Assembly (NCBI GenBank): GCA_027340195.1
Contig: DAHWNE010000359.1
Coordinates: 1 to 5,687 of the forward strand
Source of the DNA: Acetobacteraceae bacterium
Lineage (GTDB): Bacteria > Pseudomonadota > Alphaproteobacteria > Acetobacterales > Acetobacteraceae
DNA: 5,687 bases
Reading direction: 5' to 3'
Shown piece by piece: positions 1-5,687 of the stretch (its first letter is position 1; each line of letters opens with the position of its first letter). The translations under genes and the position numbers were made by a program. The notes beneath the pieces were generated by a model. That model made no database searches, was not told the DNA's origin, and worked only from the letters and a program-made list of their open reading frames with translations.

Positions 1-121
1 TCCGAAAAGGTGGTGGCGCTGGAGTTCGGCCGCAAGATCGCCGACGGCACGCCCGACGAGGTGCGCCGCGAACCCGAGGTGATCCGCGCCTATCTGGGCG
101 CGACCGAGGCGGAGGCGCAGC

Positions 122-138
<17 letters not shown>
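1..138 (+). CDS. livG: LivG-type ABC transporter ATP-binding protein, C-terminal end (partial)
   Basis: Reading frame 1 is open from the first base to a TGA at 136-138 and encodes the last 45 residues of a protein whose start lies upstream. The segment reads EKVVALEFGRKIADGTPDEV and then an EVIRAYLG ending. This is the usual C-terminal block of LivG ATPases after the H-loop (a 'G+.IA.G.P.EV...P.VI.AYLG' pattern). LivG-family proteins are cytoplasmic and, with LivF, energise uptake through the LivH/LivM channel. No catalytic motif lies in this fragment, so the call rests on the C-terminal pattern and on livF, livH and livM following directly. The gene overlaps livF by 17 bp. The last dozen residues after YLG are a non-conserved Ala/Glu-rich tail encoded partly within that overlap. 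The livF ribosome-binding site lies inside this gene. Confidence 0.85.
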
Positions 139-835
<697 letters not shown>

Positions 836-848
836 GCGGAGACGGCTG

Positions 849-1721
849 ATGATCGGATTGCTGCACCAGATCTCGTCCGGCATCGCCTCGGGCGCCATCT
901 ACGCCTCGGTGTCGCTGGCGCTGGTGATGATCTACCAGGCCACGCACCACGTGAACTTCGCGCAAGGGGAGATGGCGACCCTGTCCACCTTCGTCGCGCT
1001 CACCCTGATCCATGCCGGGGTGCCGTTCTGGGGCGCGTTCGTCATCACCGTGGTGCTGTCGTTCGGGCTCGGGGTGGCGGTGGAGCGGGTGCTGATGCGC
1101 CCGGTGATGAACGCGCCGGTGCTGACCTCGGTGGGCGTGTTCATCGGCCTGCTGCTGATCATCAACGCGCTGGACGGTTGGATCTTCGGCTTCACCATCA
1201 AGTCCTTTCCCTCGCCGTTCCACTCGGCCCACCCGCTGCTGGGGGGGCTGGTCTCCCCGCACGAGCTTGGCGAGACCGGGCTGACGGTGGTGGTGCTGAC
1301 GCTGGTCTGGCTGTTCTTCCGCTTCACCCCGCTGGGGCTGGCGATGCGCGCGGCGGCGCATAACCCGAGTTCGGCGCGGCTTTGCGGCATCAACGTTTCG
1401 CGGATGCTGGGCCTGGGCTGGGGGCTGGCGGCGGCGATCGGCGCCGCGGCCGGGATCATGGTGGCCCCTGTGGTCTTCCTGGATCCGAACATGATGTCGG
1501 GGATCCTGCTCTACGCCTTCGCCGGGGCGCTGCTGGGCGGGATCGACAGCCCGCTCGGCGCGGTCATCGGTGGGTTCGTGGTCGGCGTGCTCGAGAACAT
1601 CTTCGGCGCCTATATCGTCGGCACCGAACTCAAGCTGACGGTCGCCCTGATTATCATCGTCGCCGTGCTGCTGGTGAAGCCCGCCGGGCTGCTCGGCCGC
1701 GCGGTGCAGGTCAGGGTGTAG
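849..1721 (+). CDS. livH: LivH-type ABC transporter permease
   Basis: This is an inner-membrane permease of the HAAT family, 290 residues, the usual LivH length. It forms half of the channel with LivM. The N-terminus GIASGAIYASVSLALVMIYQ followed by VNFAQGE (residues 35-41) is the LivH hallmark. Hydrophobic membrane segments lie at roughly 10-29, 43-57, 62-80, 93-110, 143-160, 188-211, 218-245 and 262-277. The cytoplasmic loop that contacts the ATPases is near 159-186 (TPLGLAMRAAAHNPSSARLCGI). A late glycine-rich block GALLGGIDSPLGAVIGG (226-242) and the KPAGLLGR ending (277-284) also fit. The frame is open 37 codons further upstream, but that extension overlaps livF and lacks family similarity. 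ATG 849 has GGAGA at 838-842, 6 nt away, and starts where LivH proteins start. It lies 13 bp after livF and 4 bp before livM, so it is co-transcribed with them. Confidence 0.95.
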   Translation: MIGLLHQISSGIASGAIYASVSLALVMIYQATHHVNFAQGEMATLSTFVALTLIHAGVPFWGAFVITVVLSFGLGVAVERVLMRPVMNAPVLTSVGVFIGLLLIINALDGWIFGFTIKSFPSPFHSAHPLLGGLVSPHELGETGLTVVVLTLVWLFFRFTPLGLAMRAAAHNPSSARLCGINVSRMLGLGWGLAAAIGAAAGIMVAPVVFLDPNMMSGILLYAFAGALLGGIDSPLGAVIGGFVVGVLENIFGAYIVGTELKLTVALIIIVAVLLVKPAGLLGRAVQVRV

Positions 1722-1725
1722 CGCG

Positions 1726-2694
1726 ATGACCGGCAACCGATCCGCCCTCGGCGGCGCCCTGGTCGTGTTCGCGGTGCTGCTGGCGCTGGCGTTCGTGTCG
1801 GATTCGTATCACCTGTTCCAGCTCACCATGCTGGTGGTGTACGCGGTGGCGGTGCTGGGGATGGTGGTGCTGACCGGCTACAATGGGCAAATCTCGCTCG
1901 GCCAGGGCGCGTTCTTCGCCATCGGGTCGTACGCGACCGCGATTTTGATGGCGAACTACAACTGGCCGTACTGGGCGACCCTGCCGGTGGCGGCGGCGGC
2001 CTCGGCGTTGGTCGGATTTCTCATCGGGTTTCCCGCGCTTCGGCTGGGCGGCCTCTACCTGGCGCTGACCACCTTCGCGCTGGCGGTCGCGGTGCCGCAG
2101 GTGCTGAAGGTCGATGCGCTGTCGGGCCTGACCGGCGGCGTGCAGGGCCTGACCATGGACAAGGCGGAGCCGCCGTTCCACCTGCCGCTGACCGGCGATC
2201 AGTGGATCTATCTGTTCACCCTGGGGGTCGGTGGGCTGATGTTCCTGCTGGCCTGGAACCTCACTCGGGGGCGGATCGGCCGAGCGATGATGGCGGTGCG
2301 GGAGCAATCCACGGCCGCCGAGGCGATGGGGGTCAGCCTCGCCGGGATCAAGACCCGTACCTTCGCGGTCTCGGCGATGCTGACCGGAGTGGCCGGCGCG
2401 CTGAGCTCCATCGCGGTGCAGTTCGTCGCCCCGGACAGTTTCAACTTCTTCCTCTCCATCACCCTGTTCGTCGGGCTGGTGGTGGGTGGGGTGGACTCCA
2501 TCCCCGGCGCGCTGTTCGGCGGCGCCTTCATCGAGTTCGTGCCCAATATCGCCAACGACATCTCGAAGGCGGCGCCGGGGGTGGTCTATGGGGCGATCCT
2601 GATCGGGTTCATGTTCCTGATGCCGCGCGGGGTGGGCGGGCTCCTGGCGCGCGCGCTGCGCCGGGGGCGCAAGCTGGCGGCGCCGGCCGAGTAG
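1726..2694 (+). CDS. livM: LivM-type ABC transporter permease
   Basis: This is the second inner-membrane permease of the HAAT importer, 322 residues, within the normal LivM range. The signature GYNGQISLGQGAFFAIGSY lies at residues 51-69, equivalent to the family's 'G..G..SLG..AF..IGAY'. It is followed by the FPALRLGGLYLALTTFAL segment (102-119). The ATPase-contact loop is near 181-207 (RGRIGRAMMAVREQSTAAEA), then SAMLTGVAGAL (216-226) and the glycine-rich LVVGGVDSIPGALFGG (251-266). About eight to ten hydrophobic segments can be seen, the first at about 8-24. A basic, Ala-rich tail (RRGRK) follows the last segment and is probably cytoplasmic. ATG 1726 is 4 bp after the livH stop; only a weak AGGG (1713-1716) precedes it, so translation may depend on coupling to livH. 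It is the last Liv gene here, and no clear terminator follows it. Confidence 0.95.
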   Translation: MTGNRSALGGALVVFAVLLALAFVSDSYHLFQLTMLVVYAVAVLGMVVLTGYNGQISLGQGAFFAIGSYATAILMANYNWPYWATLPVAAAASALVGFLIGFPALRLGGLYLALTTFALAVAVPQVLKVDALSGLTGGVQGLTMDKAEPPFHLPLTGDQWIYLFTLGVGGLMFLLAWNLTRGRIGRAMMAVREQSTAAEAMGVSLAGIKTRTFAVSAMLTGVAGALSSIAVQFVAPDSFNFFLSITLFVGLVVGGVDSIPGALFGGAFIEFVPNIANDISKAAPGVVYGAILIGFMFLMPRGVGGLLARALRRGRKLAAPAE

Positions 2695-2705
2695 CCCGCC
2701 GCCTC

Positions 2706-2724
2706 CCATGCTAAAGCGCCGCCC
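2706..2724 (+). promoter_or_regulatory. Possible promoter/leader element of the ATP12 gene
   Basis: The 30-bp gap between livM and the ATP12 gene contains CATGCTAAAG just upstream of the start codon and no Shine-Dalgarno sequence. A TATGCT-like -10 box (CATGCT, 2707-2712) this close to an ATG would give a very short or leaderless transcript. I see no convincing -35 box at the expected distance, so the gene may instead simply be read through from livM. The same stretch also contains a six-codon reading frame (2708-2728, MLKRRP) whose stop overlaps the ATP12 start codon as ATGA. It has no ribosome-binding site either and is probably accidental. Confidence 0.22.
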
Positions 2725-3429
2725 ATGAAGCGATTCTGGGATACCGTGACGATCGTCCCCGACCCGGCCGGCCACGCCATCTTGCTGGACGGCAGGCCGA
2801 TGCGCCTGCCGGGCGGGGCGGTGTTGGGCGTCGGCCCGGCCCGGCTGGCCGCCGCCATCGCCGCCGAGTGGCAACAGGCCGGCGGGGCGAAAGGCGGCGA
2901 GATGTCGTTCGCCGACACGCCGCTGACCCGGATCGCCGGCACCGCGCAGGAGCGCATCGCGCCCGACCCCACGCCTACCATCCTCGCCCTGGCCCGCTAC
3001 GGCGAGACCGACCTGCTCTGCCACCGCGCCGAGGCGCCCGAGACACTGGTGCGCCGCCAGCACGAGGGGTGGCAGCCGTGGCTGGACTGGGCGGCGCGGC
3101 AGCTGGATGCGCCGCTTCGGGTCGGCGTGGGAATCGTCGCGCTGGACCAGCCGCCCGACAGCCTGGCCGCGCTGCGCCGGGCGGTGGCGGCGCTGGACCC
3201 GCTGGGGCTCGCGGCGCTGGGCGTCGCGGTGCCGGCGCTGGGCAGCCTGGTGCTGGGCCTCGCCCTTGCCGCCGGGGCGCTGGACGCGGCCACGGCGCAT
3301 CGGCTGGGCGCGCTCGATGCGCTGTACCAGGCGGAGATCTGGGGCGAGGACGCCGAGGCGGTGGCCAGCCGCGCGGCGGTGCAAGCCGATATCGCGCTGG
3401 CCGAGCGGGTGCTGGCGCTGCGGGAGTGA
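2725..3429 (+). CDS. ATP12-family F1-ATPase assembly chaperone
   Basis: This 234-residue soluble protein belongs to the ATP12 family, whose mitochondrial members bind the F1 alpha subunit and prevent its aggregation during assembly of the F1 part of ATP synthase. The bacterial role is inferred from that. Recognisable family blocks in order: RFW (3-5), LDGRPMRLPGG (21-31), AAEW (46-49), TPLTRIAGTA (65-74), RYGETDLLCHRAEAPETLV (91-109), RRQHEGWQPWLDW (110-122), SLVLGLAL (174-181), LDALYQAEIWGEDAEA (197-212) and a helical C-terminus. Length is normal and no block is missing. There is no signal peptide, so it is cytoplasmic. The N-terminal MKRFW is where family members begin, which supports ATG 2725 despite the absence of a ribosome-binding site. 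It lies 30 bp after livM on the same strand but has no functional link to the transporter. It converges on the DUF3553 gene, with 6 bp between stops. Confidence 0.92.
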   Translation: MKRFWDTVTIVPDPAGHAILLDGRPMRLPGGAVLGVGPARLAAAIAAEWQQAGGAKGGEMSFADTPLTRIAGTAQERIAPDPTPTILALARYGETDLLCHRAEAPETLVRRQHEGWQPWLDWAARQLDAPLRVGVGIVALDQPPDSLAALRRAVAALDPLGLAALGVAVPALGSLVLGLALAAGALDAATAHRLGALDALYQAEIWGEDAEAVASRAAVQADIALAERVLALRE

Positions 3430-3438
3430 GCCCGCTCA
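3420..3438. repeat. Short inverted repeats at two convergent stop codons
   Basis: Two overlapping small inverted repeats span the junction of the ATP12 and DUF3553 genes. GCGGG (3420-3424) pairs with CCCGC (3431-3435) around a 6-nt loop. TGAGC (3427-3431) pairs with GCTCA (3434-3438), and these arms contain the TGA stop codons of the two opposing genes. The first could form a weak GC hairpin on either transcript. Neither side has a T-tract, so a standard intrinsic terminator is not supported. It may be only a by-product of abutting stops in GC-rich DNA. Confidence 0.3.
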
Positions 3439-3630
3439 GGCGGCGTCCGGGTCCGGGCAATCCTCCAGCGCCACCGCGGCGGCATTCACCAGGACCTTGC
3501 CGGCGTGGCGGAAATTGACCGTCACTCGCGCGCCGACCACCGATTGCACCTGGCCCGGCCCCCAGTCCGGCCGGTCCGGATGGCAGACCCAGGCGCCGGG
3601 TTCCAGCATGGCGTGGGGCAGGGTGGGCAT
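3436..3630 (-). CDS. DUF3553-domain small protein
   Basis: On the minus strand, ATG at 3630-3628 to TGA at 3438-3436 encodes 64 residues. The core PGAWVCHPDRPDWGPGQVQS, then VTVNF.HAGKVLV (residues 11-50), matches the alphaproteobacterial DUF3553 family, whose function is unknown. The frame is open upstream to 3744, giving 102 codons, but the extra N-terminal part is Arg-rich without similarity. I chose 3630 because GAGGAG lies 8 nt upstream (3639-3644), while the alternative ATG at 3681 has none. The predicted product is small, soluble and mostly beta, with no signal peptide or membrane segment. The spacing of the 'G.WV.H....WG.GQV...V.VNF...GK.L' pattern resembles the Tudor/SH3-like tail of UvrD/PcrA helicases and CarD-like domains, so a nucleic-acid or RNA-polymerase link is possible but is only inference. 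It converges with the ATP12 gene and is divergent from the sugar-type transporter genes. Confidence 0.85.
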   Translation of the reverse strand: MPTLPHAMLEPGAWVCHPDRPDWGPGQVQSVVGARVTVNFRHAGKVLVNAAAVALEDCPDPDAA

Positions 3631-3638
3631 CGCGCGCG

Positions 3639-3644
3639 CTCCTC
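3639..3644 (-). promoter_or_regulatory. Ribosome-binding site that fixes the DUF3553 start
   Basis: The minus strand reads GAGGAG here, followed by an 8-nt spacer and the ATG at 3630. This is a near-ideal Shine-Dalgarno sequence. It rules in the short 64-residue form over the upstream in-frame ATG at 3681, which has no such sequence. Confidence 0.75.
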
Positions 3645-3708
3645 GGGCGGTGCGGGCTTGTTCGGTGCGACGCCGGGCCATAAGGTGGCGCACGGATTCG
3701 TCATCGTC

Positions 3709-3715
3709 GAGGGAG
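3709..3715 (+). promoter_or_regulatory. Ribosome-binding site that fixes the binding-protein start
   Basis: GAGGGAG ends 7 nt before ATG 3723. An in-frame TTG at 3717 would sit only 1 nt after this sequence, too close for normal initiation, so ATG 3723 is the better start. Confidence 0.7.
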
Positions 3716-3722
3716 ATTGTGG

Positions 3723-4847
3723 ATGTTCGTTGCCCGATTGTCACGCCGGCTAGTCGGCGCGGGGCTGGCGCTGGCCGCCATGGTCGCCTCGGGACCGGCG
3801 TTCGCCAAACTGCCGGCGGCGGTGGCGGCGAAGCTCGACCACCGGCTGGCGGCGGTGATGGCCCCGCCGCGCTTCTCCGGCGCCGGCGGGCCGATCAACC
3901 CGGCTCCGCTCAAGGGCAAGCTGATCTTCACCATTCCGCTCTCCACCGCGATTCCGTTCTGCGCGGTGGTGGACCACCAGCTCAGCGCGGACGCGAAGCG
4001 CCTCGGGCTGCGCAGCGAGATCTGGCAGAATAGCGCGCAGCTGGCGCAATGGGCGCAGGGATTCACCGCCGCCGGCCAGCACAAGGCCGCGCTGGTGAAC
4101 GTGTTCTGCGGCCTCGATCCGAACGCGGTCGCCCCGCAGGTGCGCGCCGCGCTCGCCGCGCATATCCCGGTGGTGGCCGCGCATAGCTACGCGCAGGGCC
4201 AGCCGCAGTTCCCCGGCCTGTCGGGGGTGGTGTACGGCGCCTATATCCCGGCCGCTCGGCTGGAGGCCGACTGGGTGATCCGCCAGACCCAGGGGGAGGC
4301 CGACGCGCTGGTGATCACCGCCCCCGGGGTGGCCAACAGCCCGTTCATCCAGAAGGCGATCGCCGGGCAGTTCCATAAATATTGCCCCGCCTGCAAGGTC
4401 CGCTTCCTGGGCGTGAACCCGCCCGACTGGGCCACCAAGATCGGCCCGCAGGTGCAGAGCGCGATCCTGGCCGACCCGAAGCTGAACTACATCATCCCGA
4501 TCTATGACGGCATGGTGCAGTTCGTGATGCCGCCGATCATTTCCACCGGCGCCGGCGGGCGGGTGAAAATCGCCTCCTTCAACGCCACGCCGGCGGTGCT
4601 GGACATGATGCGCACCGGCAACGTGGTCACCTTCGACGTGGGCGAGGACCCGATCTGGCTGGCCGGCGCGATCCTGGACCAGGACATGCGGGTGCTGCTG
4701 CACAAGCCGCTGGTCCCGGACGACATGGCCGGGTTGCGCGCGTTCACCAAGGCCAACGTGACCGCGGCCGGGGTGCCGGCGAAATTCGCCACCGGCTACG
4801 GCAACGCCGCCGAGGTGGCCTACGCCAAGCTGTGGGGTCTGCACTGA
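3723..4847 (+). CDS. Sugar-type (ribose/CUT2-like) ABC transporter periplasmic substrate-binding protein
   Basis: The protein has 374 residues from ATG 3723, which is supported by GAGGGAG at 3709-3715. A clear Sec signal peptide comes first: basic MFVARLSRR, a hydrophobic stretch (about 10-22), then SGPAFA with likely cleavage after Ala28. No lipobox Cys is present, so the mature protein should be free in the periplasm. After a Pro/Ala-rich linker (29-62), KGKLIFTIPLSTAIPFCAVV (64-83) starts a type-1 periplasmic-binding fold. Other fold blocks are the DPNAVAPQVRAALAAHIPVV region (132-151), the hinge-side ADALVITAPGVANSPFIQ (193-210), NYIIPIYDGMVQF (255-267) and VKIASFNATPAVLDMM (281-296). The overall arrangement matches the RbsB-like Peripla_BP_4 group, in a branch with a long N-terminal linker. 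Four cysteines occur (80, 129, 221, 224), two as CPAC. The overlapping downstream RbsA-like ATPase confirms the transporter role. The ligand cannot be deduced; it may not be a sugar. Confidence 0.88.
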   Translation: MFVARLSRRLVGAGLALAAMVASGPAFAKLPAAVAAKLDHRLAAVMAPPRFSGAGGPINPAPLKGKLIFTIPLSTAIPFCAVVDHQLSADAKRLGLRSEIWQNSAQLAQWAQGFTAAGQHKAALVNVFCGLDPNAVAPQVRAALAAHIPVVAAHSYAQGQPQFPGLSGVVYGAYIPAARLEADWVIRQTQGEADALVITAPGVANSPFIQKAIAGQFHKYCPACKVRFLGVNPPDWATKIGPQVQSAILADPKLNYIIPIYDGMVQFVMPPIISTGAGGRVKIASFNATPAVLDMMRTGNVVTFDVGEDPIWLAGAILDQDMRVLLHKPLVPDDMAGLRAFTKANVTAAGVPAKFATGYGNAAEVAYAKLWGLH

Positions 4848-5687
4848 CCGCCCCGCTGCTGCGGCTGGCCCATCTGTCGAAACGGTTCGGCGCCACCCAG
4901 GCGCTCGATAATGTCTCGCTGGAGGTCGCCGCCGGGGAGGTGCATGGGCTGCTGGGCCACAACGGATCGGGCAAATCCACCCTGATCCGCATCCTGGCCG
5001 GCTACCATGCCCCGGACCCCGGGGGTGAGATGGTGCTGCGCGGCAGCCCTGTCGCGCTGCCGCTGCGCCCCGGACAGTTCCGCTCGCTGGGCATGGCCTT
5101 CGTCCATCAGGACCCGGCTCTGCTGCCGGCGCTGACGGTGACGGAGAATCTCCGCATCGGGGCACTGGCGCCGCGGGCCGCGCTCCGGCGCATCGACTGG
5201 GCGGCGGAACGGGCCGGGGTGGCAGCGTTGCTGGACGAATTCGCCGTCGCCTGCTCCCCCGACGACCGGGTGGAACGGCTGCGCCCGTGGCAACGCCCGC
5301 TGCTGGCCATCCTGCGCGCGGTCGATGAGATCCGCCGGCTGCCGCGGGCCGAGGCCGGGCTGCTGGTGCTGGACGAACCCACCGCCGGCATCGGCGACGC
5401 CGGGGTGGAGCGCCTGTTCGGCGTGATCCGCCGGGTCACCGGAGCCGGGTTCGGCGTGCTGTTCGTCTCCCACGACCTCGACGAGGTGATGACCATCACC
5501 GACCGGGTCACCGTGCTGCGGGACGGACGGGTCGCCGGCGCCGGGGCCACCGCGAGCCTGGACCGCGAGCGGCTGGTGGACATGATCGTCGGCCACGCGC
5601 TCGCCCGCCCGGCGCGGAGCATCGCCCCGGCCGGCGCGCCGCTCGCGGACGCACGCGACATCGCGGGGCCCGGGGTGCGGGGCGTGT
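4832..5687 (+). CDS. RbsA/MglA-like tandem ABC ATPase, N-terminal part (partial)
   Basis: The frame is open from GTG 4832 to the window edge (285 codons) without a stop; RbsA-type proteins are about 500 residues with two ATPase domains. Domain 1 shows Walker A GHNGSGKST (42-50), Q-loop FVHQD (90-94), Walker B LLVLDEPTAG (177-186) and His switch SHDLDEV (213-219). It then shows TDRVTVLRDGRV (223-234) and a MIVGHAL end (251-257), after which the linker to domain 2 begins (ARDIAGPGVRGV at the edge). It is cytoplasmic and would power a RbsC-like permease expected downstream. The ABC signature is eroded: RLRPWQRPLLAILRAV (149-164) stands where LS.G.QQ is expected. There is no usable ATG before Walker A. 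GTG 4832 overlaps the binding-protein gene by 16 bp and has GAGGTGG (4812-4818) rather far upstream. A CTG at 4844 overlapping the upstream TGA is an alternative start. Translational coupling is likely. Confidence 0.88.
   Translation, partial: MGSALTAPLLRLAHLSKRFGATQALDNVSLEVAAGEVHGLLGHNGSGKSTLIRILAGYHAPDPGGEMVLRGSPVALPLRPGQFRSLGMAFVHQDPALLPALTVTENLRIGALAPRAALRRIDWAAERAGVAALLDEFAVACSPDDRVERLRPWQRPLLAILRAVDEIRRLPRAEAGLLVLDEPTAGIGDAGVERLFGVIRRVTGAGFGVLFVSHDLDEVMTITDRVTVLRDGRVAGAGATASLDRERLVDMIVGHALARPARSIAPAGAPLADARDIAGPGVRGV

Larger units (their letters stand above)
3631..3722. promoter_or_regulatory. Divergent intergenic region with candidate promoters
   Basis: These 92 bp separate the DUF3553 gene (leftward) from the binding-protein gene (rightward), so both promoters should lie here or slightly inside the genes. 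Rightward, TTGTTC (3658-3663) lies 17 bp before TAAGGT (3681-3686), or 15 bp before the better -10 candidate CATAAG (3679-3684). This would leave a leader of about 30 nt. Leftward, the same spot reads CTTATGG on the minus strand and could hold an overlapping -10. Matches to consensus are only modest. I see no clear operator palindrome. Low-confidence prediction from position and spacing. Confidence 0.35.

Noticed and set aside
1241..1247. Run of seven G in livH as a possible phase-variation tract
   Set aside because: Short for slippage-driven switching, falls on ordinary Gly codons in a GC-rich gene, and the frame is intact.
2695..2724. Terminator after livM
   Set aside because: No stem-loop followed by a T-tract can be found in the 30-bp spacer.
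1711..3384. Long open frame on the minus strand (557 codons) across livM and the ATP12 gene
   Set aside because: It is antisense to two genes with clear family motifs. The translation is a His/Arg/Gln/Gly-rich composition with no domain, typical of the reverse frame of GC-rich codons.
3107..4033. Plus-strand open frame (308 codons) running through the ATP12 end, the DUF3553 region and the binding-protein start
   Set aside because: It crosses three supported genes in the wrong frame and yields a Trp/Arg-rich sequence with no similarity to a family.
3750..5165. Minus-strand open frame (471 codons) opposite the binding protein and tandem ATPase
   Set aside because: Antisense to two genes with intact motifs. 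The translation has no recognisable domain and a shadow-like composition.
4820..5596. Minus-strand open frames opposite the tandem ATPase (258 codons, and another at 5107-5661)
   Set aside because: The plus-strand frame here carries Walker A, Q-loop, Walker B and His switch in the right order; the reverse frames have no motif.

Overview
By eye this is a very GC-rich stretch (about 70%), with strong third-position G/C bias. It encodes an ATP12-family F1-ATPase assembly chaperone and a DUF3553 protein. In bacteria ATP12 is essentially an alphaproteobacterial gene, so I infer an alphaproteobacterium, perhaps Rhodospirillales/Acetobacteraceae-like. The class is fairly secure; the family is a guess. 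Coding density is high and I see no transposase, tRNA, rRNA or CRISPR array.

Left part (1-2694, + strand): four tightly packed genes of a branched-chain/hydrophobic amino-acid type (HAAT, Liv) ABC importer. They are the 3' end of livG, then livF, livH and livM. Spacing is a 17-bp overlap, a 13-bp gap and a 4-bp gap, which indicates one operon. LivG and LivF are the cytoplasmic ATPases; LivH and LivM are the membrane channel. The periplasmic binding protein is not in the window, so the real substrate (amino acid, amide or aromatic acid) cannot be named.

Middle (2695-3722): an ATP12-family chaperone gene on +, 30 bp after livM, converges tail-to-tail on a 64-residue DUF3553 gene on -, with only 6 bp between the stop codons. 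The DUF3553 gene is divergent from the next transporter operon across a 92-bp gap that probably holds promoters for both directions.

Right part (3723-5687, + strand): the start of a second, unrelated ABC importer of the sugar (ribose/CUT2) type. It has a secreted periplasmic binding protein and, overlapping its 3' end, a RbsA/MglA-like tandem ATPase that runs off the window. A RbsC-like permease would be expected beyond the right edge. The substrate is unknown.

No clearly new biological system is visible. The points most worth checking are the eroded ABC signature in the first domain of the RbsA-like ATPase, a CPAC cysteine pair in the secreted binding protein, the Tudor-like look of the DUF3553 protein, and the ATP12 gene, which has no Shine-Dalgarno site and may be leaderless.
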